Origin: Burkholderia sp. Bp9143
GTDB lineage: Bacteria > Pseudomonadota > Gammaproteobacteria > Burkholderiales > Burkholderiaceae
Direction: 5' to 3'
Assembly (NCBI RefSeq): GCF_003853645.1
Contig: NZ_QTPO01000030.1
Coordinates: 1 to 64,000 of the forward strand
DNA length: 64,000 bases
Each line of letters starts with the position of its first letter. Position 1 is the stretch's first letter. Under the pieces are notes generated by a model, which saw only the letters and a program-made list of their open reading frames with translations, did no database searches and was not told the origin of the DNA. A program made the translations under genes and the position numbers. Of the stretch, positions 42,180 through 51,217 are shown one piece after another.

Positions 42180-43142
42180 TCACCGTCCCCTCACCTTCTT
42201 CTGCCGCCACAAACACAGCAGATCACAAGCAACATGCGCCGCCGCGATCGCCGTGATATCCGCGTGATCGTACGCAGGCGCAACCTCGACAACATCCGCC
42301 CCAACCAGATTCACCGCCCCGAGCCCACGCACGATCGCAAGCGCCTGCGCGGACGACAACCCGCCCGCAACCGGCGTCCCCGTCCCCGGCGCGAACGCGG
42401 GATCGAGACAGTCGATATCGAACGTCAGATACGCGGGCCGCGCGCCGACGATCTCGACGATCCGCTCGACCGCAGCACGCGAACCATGGTCATGCACCCA
42501 CGCAGCATCGAGCCGCTCGATCCCGAGAAAATCGTCGTTCCACGTGCGAATCCCCACCTGCACCGACGTCGCCGGATCGATCAGCCCTTCCTTCACCGCC
42601 TTGTAGAACATCGTGCCGTGATTGAGACTGTCCGGCTCATCGTCGGCCCACGTATCGCAGTGCGCGTCGAAATGGATCAGCGACAGCGGCTTGCCGTAGC
42701 GCTCCGCGTGCGCGACCAGCAGCGGATACGTGATGTAGTGGTCGCCGCCGAGCGTCAGCATCTTCGCGCCCGAGCGCAGGATCGTGCGCGCATGCTCGAC
42801 GATCGCCGGCTTGATCGACAGCGGGTTGTGCGCGTCGAACCAGCAGTCGCCATAGTCGACGGCCGCGAGATCGTCGAACGGATCGAAGCCCCACGGATAC
42901 GGATGGAGCTCCGCGAGTTGCACGCTCGCTGCACGAATCGCGGCCGGCCCGAGCCGCGCGCCGGAGCGGTAGGTCGTCGCAAGATCGAGCGGCACACCGG
43001 AAATCGCGACGTCGACGCCGTCGAGCGCACGCGAGTAATTGCGGCGCATGAACGACAGCACGCCCGCATAGGTGTTTTCGATCGACGAGCCGTACGGCGT
43101 CGTGCGACGGATCGCACCGTCGCCGTGGAGAAGTTCGGTCAT
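42180..43142 (-). CDS. speB: Agmatinase
   Basis: A 320-residue ureohydrolase converting agmatine to putrescine and urea. The dinuclear manganese ligands are in LTLGGDHYITYPLL, SLIHFDAHCDTWAD and LTFDIDCLDPAFAPGTGTPVAGG. N-terminal tail MTELLHGDGAIRRTTPYG is typical of the family. The start at 43142 removes a 21-residue Pro/Gly-rich extension. Sitting beside a lysoplasmalogenase gene, it is not in an obvious polyamine operon. Confidence 0.9.
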   Translation of the reverse strand: MTELLHGDGAIRRTTPYGSSIENTYAGVLSFMRRNYSRALDGVDVAISGVPLDLATTYRSGARLGPAAIRAASVQLAELHPYPWGFDPFDDLAAVDYGDCWFDAHNPLSIKPAIVEHARTILRSGAKMLTLGGDHYITYPLLVAHAERYGKPLSLIHFDAHCDTWADDEPDSLNHGTMFYKAVKEGLIDPATSVQVGIRTWNDDFLGIERLDAAWVHDHGSRAAVERIVEIVGARPAYLTFDIDCLDPAFAPGTGTPVAGGLSSAQALAIVRGLGAVNLVGADVVEVAPAYDHADITAIAAAHVACDLLCLWRQKKVRGR

Positions 43143-43500
43143 GGTCGAACCTGTTTTCGAGGTGGCCGGACCGCCCGGCTTCGGCTGAGCGCGCGGGTCG
43201 GGCACGGCGTGGATTTATCGGACACGCACCGGCTTGCGCATCCGGTCGCGCGGCCAGGCGGGACATCGACAGCGACAGCGGCAATACCGCGGCGATCATA
43301 GCAAGCCGAATCGCAGCCGTTGCCCCGGTTCAGCCGGGGCAACGCGCGGAAAAATCCGGCGGCGGCATCGCGGCGCGGCGCGCTCGTTTCCTAGAAGGAT
43401 TCGCCGGTTTTCGCGCACGCGTTCTTCCGGATAATGGCCGGCGGCGCGCTCGACGGCTCGCCGTCCAGCCCAGACACATAACAATCCGGAGACACCCGCC
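43143..43500. other. Intergenic region between agmatinase and lysoplasmalogenase
   Basis: A 358-base divergent region without a gene. The most notable element is a strong hairpin at 43318-43344 (CGTTGCCCCGG and CCGGGGCAACG around TTCAG). A possible -10 for the plus-strand gene is ATAATG at about 43432. Confidence 0.4.
43318..43344. terminator. 11-bp perfect hairpin upstream of lysoplasmalogenase
   Basis: CGTTGCCCCGG and CCGGGGCAACG pair perfectly around a 5-base loop TTCAG. There is no T tract on either strand, so it may be a structural or regulatory element rather than a terminator. Confidence 0.35.
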
Positions 43501-44175
43501 TTGATCGCCACGCTTCCCGCCACCTATCGCCGGCTCTGGCCGCTCGCCGTCGCCGCCGCGCTGCTGTACGGACTGTCGCTCGCCGCCGCGCCCTATCCCG
43601 GCCAGGCCGCCGCGAAAGCCGCGATGGGCATCCTGCTGCTCGCGGCCGGCAGCACCTGCGCGGCACCGCGCGAACGCACGTGGCTGTGCGCGGCGCTCGC
43701 GACGGCCGTGCTCGGCGACGTGCTGCTCGCGCTGCCCGACTGGCCGCTGTCGTTCGTCCTCGGCCTTGGCGCGTTCCTGCTCACGCACCTGTGCTACTGC
43801 GCGATCTTCGTGCGCTGGCGCGCGCGGCCGCACGGCTGGCGCATCATCGCGCTGATCGGGTCGTGGATCGCCGCGCCGGCGTTCTACGCGGCGTTCCTTC
43901 CGCACCTGGGCGAGCTGCTCGTACCGGTCGCCGTCTACATGCTCGTGCTGTGCGCGATGGCGAGCTTCGCGCTCGCGGCCCGCACGCGCGGCCCGCTGGT
44001 CGCCGTCGGCAGCCTGATCTTCGTGGGCTCGGACACGCTGATCGGCGTCGGACGCTTCCTCGGCGCTTTTCCCGGTATCGACTACCTGATCTGGGGCCTC
44101 TACGCGCTCGCGCAGGTCACGATCGTCGCCGGGGTTTTCCATGAGACGGCCGCCCGTTCGATCCGTCCCCGGTAG
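43501..44175 (+). CDS. Lysoplasmalogenase (YhhN/TMEM86 family)
   Basis: A 224-residue membrane protein of seven to eight helices. It has the YhhN pattern (LLLAAGSTCAAPRERTWLCA, TAVLGDVLLALPDWPLSFVLGLGAFLLTHLCYCAIF), with the conserved Asp in LGDVLL and SDTLIG near the C-terminus. These enzymes hydrolyse the vinyl-ether bond of lysoplasmalogens; the bacterial substrate is unclear. The start is a TTG with GGAG upstream. Confidence 0.82.
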   Translation: MIATLPATYRRLWPLAVAAALLYGLSLAAAPYPGQAAAKAAMGILLLAAGSTCAAPRERTWLCAALATAVLGDVLLALPDWPLSFVLGLGAFLLTHLCYCAIFVRWRARPHGWRIIALIGSWIAAPAFYAAFLPHLGELLVPVAVYMLVLCAMASFALAARTRGPLVAVGSLIFVGSDTLIGVGRFLGAFPGIDYLIWGLYALAQVTIVAGVFHETAARSIRPR

Positions 44176-44185
44176 TGTTTCAAAC

Positions 44186-44208
44186 AGGCCGCCGTGCGCC
44201 GGCGGCCT
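44186..44208 (+). terminator. 9-bp stem-loop after lysoplasmalogenase
   Basis: AGGCCGCCG (44186-44194) and CGGCGGCCT (44200-44208) form a perfect stem with a 5-base loop, 11 bases after the stop codon. No T tract. Confidence 0.45.
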
Positions 44209-44366
44209 CGTCCATCTCCTCTCCCGCCCTGCCGACGGCCCTTTCCGCGCATTCCGCCATGCGGAAACCGCACCGTTCCAAACCCCGCTCAGCCTTTTCC
44301 CGCGCGGCTTGCGGCCCTTAGAGCGCCGCTTCTAGCCTCTTGCGGTTTCCGGGTTCACCCACTATC

Positions 44367-44386
44367 GTTACATCAACCAATGTAAC
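44367..44386. promoter_or_regulatory. 20-bp palindrome GTTACAT-N6-ATGTAAC upstream of the BVMO operon
   Basis: GTTACATcaaccaATGTAAC is a perfect 7-bp-arm inverted repeat 33 bases before the operon start at 44419. Its length and 6-base spacing suit a TetR- or GntR-type repressor. No such regulator gene is next to the operon, so the repressor is encoded elsewhere. Confidence 0.65.
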
Positions 44387-44418
44387 ATTCAAAAATGAGC
44401 CAAATCGGAGACCCCCGG

Positions 44419-46002
44419 ATGAATGCTCGCACGTTGCCTTTCGGCCCGCCCGGCCACGACGGCCTGGACGAAACCATCGACATCGCCATCATCGGCACCG
44501 GCTTCGCCGGTCTCGGGATGGCCATTCGCCTGCGGCAGACCGGCGTGACCGACTTCGTCGTCCTCGAGAAGGCCGCGTCGGTCGGCGGCACGTGGCGCGA
44601 CAATCATTACCCCGGGTGTGCCTGCGACGTGCAATCGCACGTCTATTCGTTCTCGTTCGCGCCGAACCCGCGCTGGACGCGCATGTTCGCGCCGCAGCCG
44701 GAGATTCGCGCGTACCTGGAAGACTGCGTGCAGCGCTTCGGCGTCGGCCCGCACCTGCGCCTGAACCACGCGCTGCAGCGCGCGGAATACGACGAAGCCG
44801 CGCAACGCTGGCGCCTCACGTTCGCGAACGGCAAGCGGCTGTCGGCGCGCGTGCTGGTGTCGGGGATGGGCGGGCTGTCGCGCGCCGCGCTGCCGGCGAT
44901 TCCCGGTGTCGAGAACTTCCAGGGCCGCGCGTTCCATTCGCAGCAGTGGGATCACGACTACGCGCTCGACGGCAAGCGCGTCGCGGTGATCGGCACCGGC
45001 GCGAGCGCGATCCAGTTCGTGCCGCAGATCGCGGCGCGCGTGAAGGAACTCGCGCTGTTCCAGCGCACGCCGCCGTGGATCATGCCGAAGCCCGACCGCA
45101 ACCTGACCGGCTTCGAGAAATGGCTGTTCCGCACGCTGCCGTTCACGCAGAAGGCCGTGCGCAGCGGCATCTACTGGATGCTCGAATCGCGCGTGCTCGG
45201 CTTCGCGATCCATCCGTCGCTGATGAAGAACGTGCAGAAGCTCGCGCTGCGCCATATCCGCAAGCAGATTTCCGATCCGGAACTGCGCAAGACCGTCACG
45301 CCGAACTACACACTTGGCTGCAAGCGTGTGCTGGTCTCGAACGACTACTACCCGGCGCTGTCGCGCAAGAACGTCGACGTGATCACGACCGGTATCGACC
45401 ACATCGAGGCCGACGCGGTCGTGACGACCGACGGCAAGCGTCATGAAGTCGACTGCCTGATCTACGGCACGGGCTTCCAGGTCGCCGATCCGTATCCGCG
45501 CGGCGCGATCATCGGCCGCGGCGGCCTCGACATCGTCGACGCCTGGCGCGACGGCGCGCACGCGTATCTCGGCACGACGCTGCCGGGCTACCCGAACTTC
45601 TTCATGATCGTCGGCCCGAACACGGGTCTCGGCCACAACTCGATGGTGTTCATGATCGAGTCGCAGATCGAATACATCCTCGGCGCGCTGCAGGCGATGC
45701 ATCGCGAACGCGCGGATGCGATCGAGGTGCGCCCGCTCGTCGAGGCGCAGTTCAACAGCGATCTGCAGGGCAAGCTGAAAAAGGCGATCTGGTCGACGGG
45801 CGGCTGCAAGAGCTGGTATCTGGATCCGCGCACCGGCAAGAACACGACGCTGTGGCCGGGCTTCACCTGGCGCTTCCGCCAGGCCACCGCGCACTTCTCG
45901 ATCGCCGATTACCACGCGTATCGCGCGCCGCACCACGACACGAGCGCGCGGCCCGTCGCCACGCCCGCCGCTTCCGCTTCCACGTCCGCCGAAGCGGCCT
46001 GA
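44419..46002 (+). CDS. Baeyer-Villiger-type flavin monooxygenase
   Basis: A 527-residue class B flavoprotein monooxygenase. It has an FAD motif (IAIIGTGFAGLGMAIRLRQ), the BVMO fingerprint FQGRAFHSQQW (FxGxxxHxxxW, about residue 170) and the NADPH motif RVAVIGTGASAIQFVPQIA. It inserts one oxygen next to a ketone or oxidises a soft heteroatom. The ATG at 44419 has GGAG eight bases upstream, while the ATG at 44395 has none and would overlap the palindrome region. First of four genes in a tightly packed operon. Confidence 0.88.
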   Translation: MNARTLPFGPPGHDGLDETIDIAIIGTGFAGLGMAIRLRQTGVTDFVVLEKAASVGGTWRDNHYPGCACDVQSHVYSFSFAPNPRWTRMFAPQPEIRAYLEDCVQRFGVGPHLRLNHALQRAEYDEAAQRWRLTFANGKRLSARVLVSGMGGLSRAALPAIPGVENFQGRAFHSQQWDHDYALDGKRVAVIGTGASAIQFVPQIAARVKELALFQRTPPWIMPKPDRNLTGFEKWLFRTLPFTQKAVRSGIYWMLESRVLGFAIHPSLMKNVQKLALRHIRKQISDPELRKTVTPNYTLGCKRVLVSNDYYPALSRKNVDVITTGIDHIEADAVVTTDGKRHEVDCLIYGTGFQVADPYPRGAIIGRGGLDIVDAWRDGAHAYLGTTLPGYPNFFMIVGPNTGLGHNSMVFMIESQIEYILGALQAMHRERADAIEVRPLVEAQFNSDLQGKLKKAIWSTGGCKSWYLDPRTGKNTTLWPGFTWRFRQATAHFSIADYHAYRAPHHDTSARPVATPAASASTSAEAA

Positions 46003-46023
46003 GTCAGACAAGGAGCCAACGAC

Positions 46024-46962
46024 ATGAGAGATTTCGCCAACAAGGTCGCCGCGATCACGGGCGCAGGCTCGGGCATGGGCCGCTCGCTCGCGGTACAGCT
46101 CGCACAGGCCGGCTGCCACGTGTCGCTCGCCGACAAGAACGGCGTCGGTCTCGCCGAAACCGAGCGGATCGTCCGCGCGATCGCGCCGAACGTGCGCGTG
46201 TCGACGCGCGTGCTCGACGTCGGCGACCGCGACGCGATGTTCGCGTGGGCCGACGACACCGCGAAGGAACACGGCAAGGTCAACCTGATCTTCAACAACG
46301 CGGGGGTCGCGCTGTCGAGCACGATCGAAGGGATGGAATACAGCGATCTCGAGTGGATCGTGAACATCAACTTCTGGGGCGTCGTGCATGGCACGAAGGC
46401 ATTCCTGCCGCACCTGAAGGCAGCGGGCGACGGTCACGTGATCAACACGTCGAGCATCTTCGGGATCTTCGCGCAGCCGGGGATGAGCGGCTACAACGCG
46501 ACCAAATTCGCGGTGCGCGGCTTCACCGAATCGCTGCGCCAGGAACTCGACATGATGAAGTGCGGCGTGTCGGCCACCTGCGTGCATCCGGGCGGCATCC
46601 GCACCAACATCGCGCAGTCGAGCCGCGTCGCGAAGAACATGGTCGGCTTCATCGTCGAGAGCGAGCAGCAAGGCAAGGACAGCTTCGAGAAATTCTTCAT
46701 CACGACCGCCGACGATGCCGCGCGCACGATCCTCGCCGGCGTGCGCAAGAACAAGCGCCGCGTGCTGATCGGCCGCGACGCGAAGGCCGCGGACTGGATG
46801 GCGCGCGTCCTGCCGGCCGCGTACCAGGCGCTCGTCGTGCTCGCGACGCGCCGCGAGGCCGCGAAGGCCCGCCGCGCGGCCGCCCGCTACGGCACGCCGG
46901 CGGCCGCGCCGCTTCATGCCACCTACAACAACGCAGGCAATCAGGGAGGAGAACAATCATGA
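46024..46962 (+). CDS. Short-chain dehydrogenase/reductase in the BVMO operon
   Basis: A 312-residue SDR with TGAGSGMGRS near the N-terminus, NNAGVALSS, catalytic Tyr and Lys in MSGYNATKFAV, and an extended C-terminal region of about 60 residues (VRKNKRRVLIGRDAKAADW). It probably converts an alcohol to the ketone substrate for the upstream monooxygenase. It starts 21 bases after the BVMO stop; its own stop overlaps the next ATG. Confidence 0.85.
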   Translation: MRDFANKVAAITGAGSGMGRSLAVQLAQAGCHVSLADKNGVGLAETERIVRAIAPNVRVSTRVLDVGDRDAMFAWADDTAKEHGKVNLIFNNAGVALSSTIEGMEYSDLEWIVNINFWGVVHGTKAFLPHLKAAGDGHVINTSSIFGIFAQPGMSGYNATKFAVRGFTESLRQELDMMKCGVSATCVHPGGIRTNIAQSSRVAKNMVGFIVESEQQGKDSFEKFFITTADDAARTILAGVRKNKRRVLIGRDAKAADWMARVLPAAYQALVVLATRREAAKARRAAARYGTPAAAPLHATYNNAGNQGGEQS

Positions 46963-47864
46963 CGATCCCGAACATGATGCCGGTGCGGCGCGACATCCGT
47001 TTCGCGCTGCCGCCCGAACACGCGAAGGACTGGCACGTCCAGGGCGTGCCGGTCACGCACTTCATGAACGCGCTGTCGCTGCTGTTCCCGGCCGGCGAGC
47101 GCTTCTTCATGGATTCGGTGCGCAACTACCGCGACCGCATCGAGGATCCGGAGCTGAAGAAGCAGGTGCTCGGCTTCATCGGTCAGGAAGCGATGCACAC
47201 GCGCGAGCACATCGAGTACAACGACCTGCTGCAGTCGTCCGGCCTGCCCGCGCACAAGCTCGACAAGCGGCTGTGGACGATCCTCGGCTTCTTCAAGAAG
47301 ACGTTGCCGCACTCGATGCAGCTCGCGATCACGATCGCGCTCGAGCACTACACGGCGATCCTCGCGAACCAGTTGCTGTCGGGCCACGAGCACCGGATCG
47401 ACGGGTCGGTCGAAGGCTATCAGCAGATGTGGATGTGGCACGCGATGGAGGAAACCGAGCACAAGGCGGTGTCGTACGACGTATGGAACGCGGTGATGAA
47501 GCCGGGCCTCGGCAGCTACCTGCTGCGCACCGGCACGATGCTGACGACGACCGTGCTGTTCTGGACGATCGTGTTCGACTTCCACGTGCGGCTGATGCTG
47601 TCGCACCGTCGCAAGCACGGCGGGTTCGGCGGCATGTGGCGTCTCGTGAAGTACCTGTACAGCCCGAGGACCGGCGTGTTCCCGAGCATCGCGGGCGAAT
47701 GGCTCGACTATTTCCGTCCAGGTTTCCATCCGTGGGACCACGACAACCATCAGTACCTGCAGGGGCTCGACACGCTGCTCGCGAACATCGACGCGACCAA
47801 CGCGCGCTACGCGGCGCAGGCCGCCCCGCGCCGCGTGCCGCTGCATCCGGTTGCGCAGGCATGA
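46959..47864 (+). CDS. Metal-dependent hydrolase, ferritin-like (COG3687/PF10118)
   Basis: A 301-residue protein with the EAMHTREHI and MEETEHKAVSYD motifs of a ferritin-like di-iron or metal-hydrolase fold. It is usually annotated as a predicted metal-dependent hydrolase of unknown activity. Coupled to the SDR by the overlap ATGA (46959-46962). In mycobacteria and actinobacteria this family occurs with BVMO and SDR genes in mymA-like operons linked to lipid or cell-envelope modification. The role here is not established. Confidence 0.82.
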   Translation: MTIPNMMPVRRDIRFALPPEHAKDWHVQGVPVTHFMNALSLLFPAGERFFMDSVRNYRDRIEDPELKKQVLGFIGQEAMHTREHIEYNDLLQSSGLPAHKLDKRLWTILGFFKKTLPHSMQLAITIALEHYTAILANQLLSGHEHRIDGSVEGYQQMWMWHAMEETEHKAVSYDVWNAVMKPGLGSYLLRTGTMLTTTVLFWTIVFDFHVRLMLSHRRKHGGFGGMWRLVKYLYSPRTGVFPSIAGEWLDYFRPGFHPWDHDNHQYLQGLDTLLANIDATNARYAAQAAPRRVPLHPVAQA

Positions 47865-47868
47865 CGTC

Positions 47869-48792
47869 ATGGCGCGCGCAGACGAGATGCTGACCGTCCG
47901 CTCCGGCGACGTGAAACTCGCCGTCCATGTCAGCGGCCCGCGCCGCGCGCCGCCGCTGATCCTCGTGCATGGCTATCCCGATTCGGCGGCGGTGTGGGCG
48001 CCGGTCCGCGCGCGGCTCGCGAAGCGCTATCGCGTGATCGCCTACGACGTGCGCGGCGCCGGCGCATCCGATGCGCCGCGCCGCCGCGCGGACTACACAC
48101 TGGCGCGGCTCGCCGACGACCTGAAGGCCGTCGCCGACGCGACCTGCGGCAACCGGCCGTTCCATCTGGTCGGCCACGACTGGGGGTCGATCCAGTGCTG
48201 GGAGGCCGTGACCGATCCCGCGTTCCGCGGGCGCATTGCGTCGTACACGTCGATCTCCGGCCCGTGCCTCGATCACGTGTTCCGCGCGAAGATGCGGCTC
48301 AAGCAGAGCCTGAAGTCGTGGTACATCGCGTTCTTCCATCTGCCGGTCGTGCCGTCGCTGGTGTGGCGGCTCGGCGGCGCCGCGCTTTGGCCGCGCTGGC
48401 TGCAGCTGACCGAACGCGTGCGGCCCGAACGCGATCCCGCGCAGCTGAAGAACGCGCTGAACGGGTTGCAGCTCTACCGCGCGAATTTCCTCGCGCGGGC
48501 GAGAAAGCCGCGCGAGCGGTACGCGCAGGCGCCGGTGCAGATTCTCGTACCGGTGCGCGACCGCTATGTGACGCCCGAGATGTCGGTCGGCCTCGATCGC
48601 TGGCTCGGCGAGCACGTGCGCGAGGAAATCGACGGCGCGCACTGGGTCGTGGTGCGCAATCCGGATTTGATCGCGGCACGGATCGACCGGTTTGCCTCGG
48701 CGCATGAACGACCGGCGGTCACGGCAGCGCCCGCGGCAGCGCGCGTGGCGGTTCAGCGCAACGGCGGCAGCCGCTTGAACAGCGTTTCGTAG
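47869..48792 (+). CDS. Alpha/beta hydrolase, epoxide hydrolase/haloalkane dehalogenase-like
   Basis: A 307-residue alpha/beta hydrolase beginning MARADEMLTV. The N-terminal PLILVHGYPDSAAVWAPVRARL includes the HGxP oxyanion motif, GHDWGSIQ carries the nucleophile Asp as in epoxide hydrolases and haloalkane dehalogenases, and IDGAHWVVVRNP carries the probable catalytic His. The ATG at 47869 is five bases after the preceding stop. As last gene in the operon it may open a lactone or epoxide made upstream. Its C-terminus overlaps the convergent gene by 40 bases. Confidence 0.82.
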   Translation: MARADEMLTVRSGDVKLAVHVSGPRRAPPLILVHGYPDSAAVWAPVRARLAKRYRVIAYDVRGAGASDAPRRRADYTLARLADDLKAVADATCGNRPFHLVGHDWGSIQCWEAVTDPAFRGRIASYTSISGPCLDHVFRAKMRLKQSLKSWYIAFFHLPVVPSLVWRLGGAALWPRWLQLTERVRPERDPAQLKNALNGLQLYRANFLARARKPRERYAQAPVQILVPVRDRYVTPEMSVGLDRWLGEHVREEIDGAHWVVVRNPDLIAARIDRFASAHERPAVTAAPAAARVAVQRNGGSRLNSVS

Positions 48793-49307
48793 TCGATCAC
48801 GAGCCCGTCGGCGTCGATGTCCATCTCCGCCGTGAAATTCCTGAAAATGCCTTCGTAGCGGTAGCGCCGGCCAGGCTCGATGCATGCGTAGGCCTGCTTG
48901 ACCGGCGTCACGGTCAGGTCCGGCGTCGAGATGTAGGCGACGTCGATCGGCCGCCGCTCGCCGCGCGCGAGGCCGAGGCGGCCGATCGGCAGCGCGTTCG
49001 TGAACGGCGTCGCCGCGATGTCGATGTCGACGCACCCATCCAGTTCCGGCAGCGCGCGGCCTGAACCGTCGCGCCAGTGCCCGGCGCCGTCGCCATGCAA
49101 TTCGAGCGTGCCGCCACCCATCACCCTGAGCACCGCAACCCTGACCCGCCACTGCGGATCGCACTCGACCCGGTATGCGAGCCCGTACGCACGGCCGTAT
49201 CGCTGGCCGACCACGGCGCTTTCGACGACGATGCCGGCTTCGCTCCGGTCGAACGTCAGATGCTCGATTCCGTCGCCCTCGAGCGACGCCCAGCGCAGTT
49301 CACGCAT
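48753..49307 (-). CDS. Putative glycolipid-binding domain protein (DUF1089 type)
   Basis: A 184-residue soluble beta-rich protein. MRELRWASLEGDGIEHLTFD, YGLAYRVECDPQWRVRVAVLRV and DIAATPFTNALPIGRLGL match the Pfam putative glycolipid-binding domain (PF06475) from memory. The biological role is not known. It converges with the alpha/beta hydrolase, with a 40-base overlap of the coding ends. Confidence 0.75.
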   Translation of the reverse strand: MRELRWASLEGDGIEHLTFDRSEAGIVVESAVVGQRYGRAYGLAYRVECDPQWRVRVAVLRVMGGGTLELHGDGAGHWRDGSGRALPELDGCVDIDIAATPFTNALPIGRLGLARGERRPIDVAYISTPDLTVTPVKQAYACIEPGRRYRYEGIFRNFTAEMDIDADGLVIDYETLFKRLPPLR

Positions 49308-49520
49308 CGTTCCTCCGCGAAAACACTACCGATGATCCGAATTTGCTACCGAACCGCATCAATCTCGCGAAAACGCTAACACACGTTCCGGGTACGCGCC
49401 GACCGCCTCGCCGCGCCCCAATTCAGGGCACCCGCCACAAATCCTGACTATCCAGAATTCCCTATTCCGGTGCATGGAATTGTGTCCTATGCTCGCGACT
49501 CGTCCTGTTCCACCGCCGCC

Positions 49521-50414
49521 ATGCCTACCGTCCGCCCCGCTTCGCCGTCGATCGATCTGCGCATCCTGCTGCGCGGCATCGGGCAGATCGTGCTGCAGGC
49601 GAACGCGTTCACCGGCGCGATGCTGGTCGCCGCACTCGCGCTGACCGACCTGCGGCTCGCGTGCGCGGCGCTGGTCGGCGCGGCCGCCGCCAACCTGACC
49701 GCGGTGCTGACCGGCGCGGCACGCCGCGACGTCGAGCAGGGTCTGCACGGCTTCAACGGCGCGCTCGCCGCGCTGGTGGCCGTCCTGTTCGCGCCCGCCC
49801 CGCCGGCGGCGCTCGCGCTGGTGCCGCTCGCCGCGATCGGCGCCGCGCTCGTGCAGCGCGCGATGCGTACCCCGCTCGCGAAATGGCGCCAGTGCCCGTA
49901 TTCGAGCCCGTGCCTGGCGGTCACCGCGCTGTGGCTGCCGTTTGTCGCGACGCAACATGCGAGCGATGCCGCGACGAGCGCGGCGCTGATGCCCTACTCG
50001 GTCGCCGACGCGCTGCTGTCGGGCGTCGCCCAAACCACCTTTGCTCAAGGCGCGTGTGCCGGCGCGCTGATCGTCGCCGGCATCGCGGCCGCCTCCCGCC
50101 GGGCAGCCGCGTTCGCGCTCGGCGGCGCGATCGTGTCGACCGTGCTACTGGTCGCGCTCGGCGCAAGCGGCGCGGCATTCAGCGACGGCCTGCTCGGCTT
50201 CAATGGCACGCTTGCCGCGCTCGCGCTGATGTCGCGCGGCACGCTCGCGGCGCTCGCGGCGGCCGCGCTGGCCGCGCTGATCCAGTGGCTCGCGATGCAT
50301 GCGGGCATCACCGCGCTCACGGCCCCGTTCGCGCTTGCGTCGTGGATCACCGTGGCCGTCACGCGCCGCCTTTCCCTCGGAGAACCCGATGTCGTCATTC
50401 GCACACCGTCCTGA
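49521..50414 (+). CDS. Urea transporter (UT/SLC14 family)
   Basis: A 297-residue channel-like urea transporter with two internal homologous halves. Each half has the signature loop region, first LHGFNGALAALVAVLF and second LLGFNGTLAALALM, with the pore-forming LALVPLAAIGAALVQRAM segment. It passes urea down its gradient. The ATG at 49521 begins MPTVRPASPSIDLRILL. It overlaps the aldolase start by 26 bases; no urease genes are in the window. Confidence 0.88.
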   Translation: MPTVRPASPSIDLRILLRGIGQIVLQANAFTGAMLVAALALTDLRLACAALVGAAAANLTAVLTGAARRDVEQGLHGFNGALAALVAVLFAPAPPAALALVPLAAIGAALVQRAMRTPLAKWRQCPYSSPCLAVTALWLPFVATQHASDAATSAALMPYSVADALLSGVAQTTFAQGACAGALIVAGIAAASRRAAAFALGGAIVSTVLLVALGASGAAFSDGLLGFNGTLAALALMSRGTLAALAAAALAALIQWLAMHAGITALTAPFALASWITVAVTRRLSLGEPDVVIRTPS

Positions 50415-51165
50415 CACCGTGAAACCCGGCGGCCCGATCTCGGACGCCGAGCGCCGGCTGCGCGTCGATCTCGCCGCCGCGTATCGCCTCGTCGCGCTGA
50501 ACGGCTGGGACGACCTGATCTACACGCATCTTTCCGCGACGGTGCCGGGCGCACCCGGCCATTTCCTGATCAACCCGTTCGGCCTGACGTTCGACGAGGT
50601 TCGCGCGTCGAATCTCGTGAAGATCGACCTGGCCGGCAACCGGATCGGCGAGAGCGAACACGCGGTCAACGTGACGGGCTTCGCGCTGCACGCTGCCGTG
50701 CACGCCGCGCGGCCGGACGCCGTCTGCGTGATGCATCTGCACAATACGCCCGGCATCGCCGTGTCGATCCAGCGCGACGGGCTGCTGCCCGCGTCGCAGC
50801 ACGCGCTGCGGTTTCACGGCGACCTCGCGTATCACGACTACGAGGCGCTCGCGTTCTCGCCGGCCGAAGGCGCGCGGCTGACCGCCAGCCTCGGTGCGAA
50901 ATCCGCGATGCTGCTGCGCAACCACGGCACGCTGACGGTCGGCCGGACGGTCGCCGAAGCGTATGTGCTGATGGATACGCTGATCAAGGCGTGCGACATC
51001 CAGGTGCGCGCGCAGGCAGGCGGCGGGCCGCTCGTGCTGCCCGAGCCGGCCGTCGCCGACCGCACCGCCGAACAGTTGCGCGACGGCGGCGCGATCGAGG
51101 GCGAACTGGAATGGCCGGCGCTGCTGCGCCGCCTCGACCGGATCGATCCGTCGTATCGTGACTGA
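50389..51165 (+). CDS. Class II aldolase/adducin-domain protein
   Basis: A 258-residue cytoplasmic protein. Zinc ligands are in VCVMHLHNTPGIA and MLLRNHGTLTVG, with active-site glutamate-type context EHAVNVTGFALHAAVHAARPDAV. This fold covers L-fuculose/L-ribulose-phosphate aldolases and many enzymes of unknown substrate. It starts at ATG 50389 inside the urea transporter gene, so the two are co-translated. The start is preceded by GGAGAACCCG. Confidence 0.85.
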   Translation: MSSFAHRPDTVKPGGPISDAERRLRVDLAAAYRLVALNGWDDLIYTHLSATVPGAPGHFLINPFGLTFDEVRASNLVKIDLAGNRIGESEHAVNVTGFALHAAVHAARPDAVCVMHLHNTPGIAVSIQRDGLLPASQHALRFHGDLAYHDYEALAFSPAEGARLTASLGAKSAMLLRNHGTLTVGRTVAEAYVLMDTLIKACDIQVRAQAGGGPLVLPEPAVADRTAEQLRDGGAIEGELEWPALLRRLDRIDPSYRD

Positions 51166-51217
51166 CGCCAATGGCATTCCACCGAATTTCCACCCCCAAC
51201 CCTCGGAGCATCCAGTC

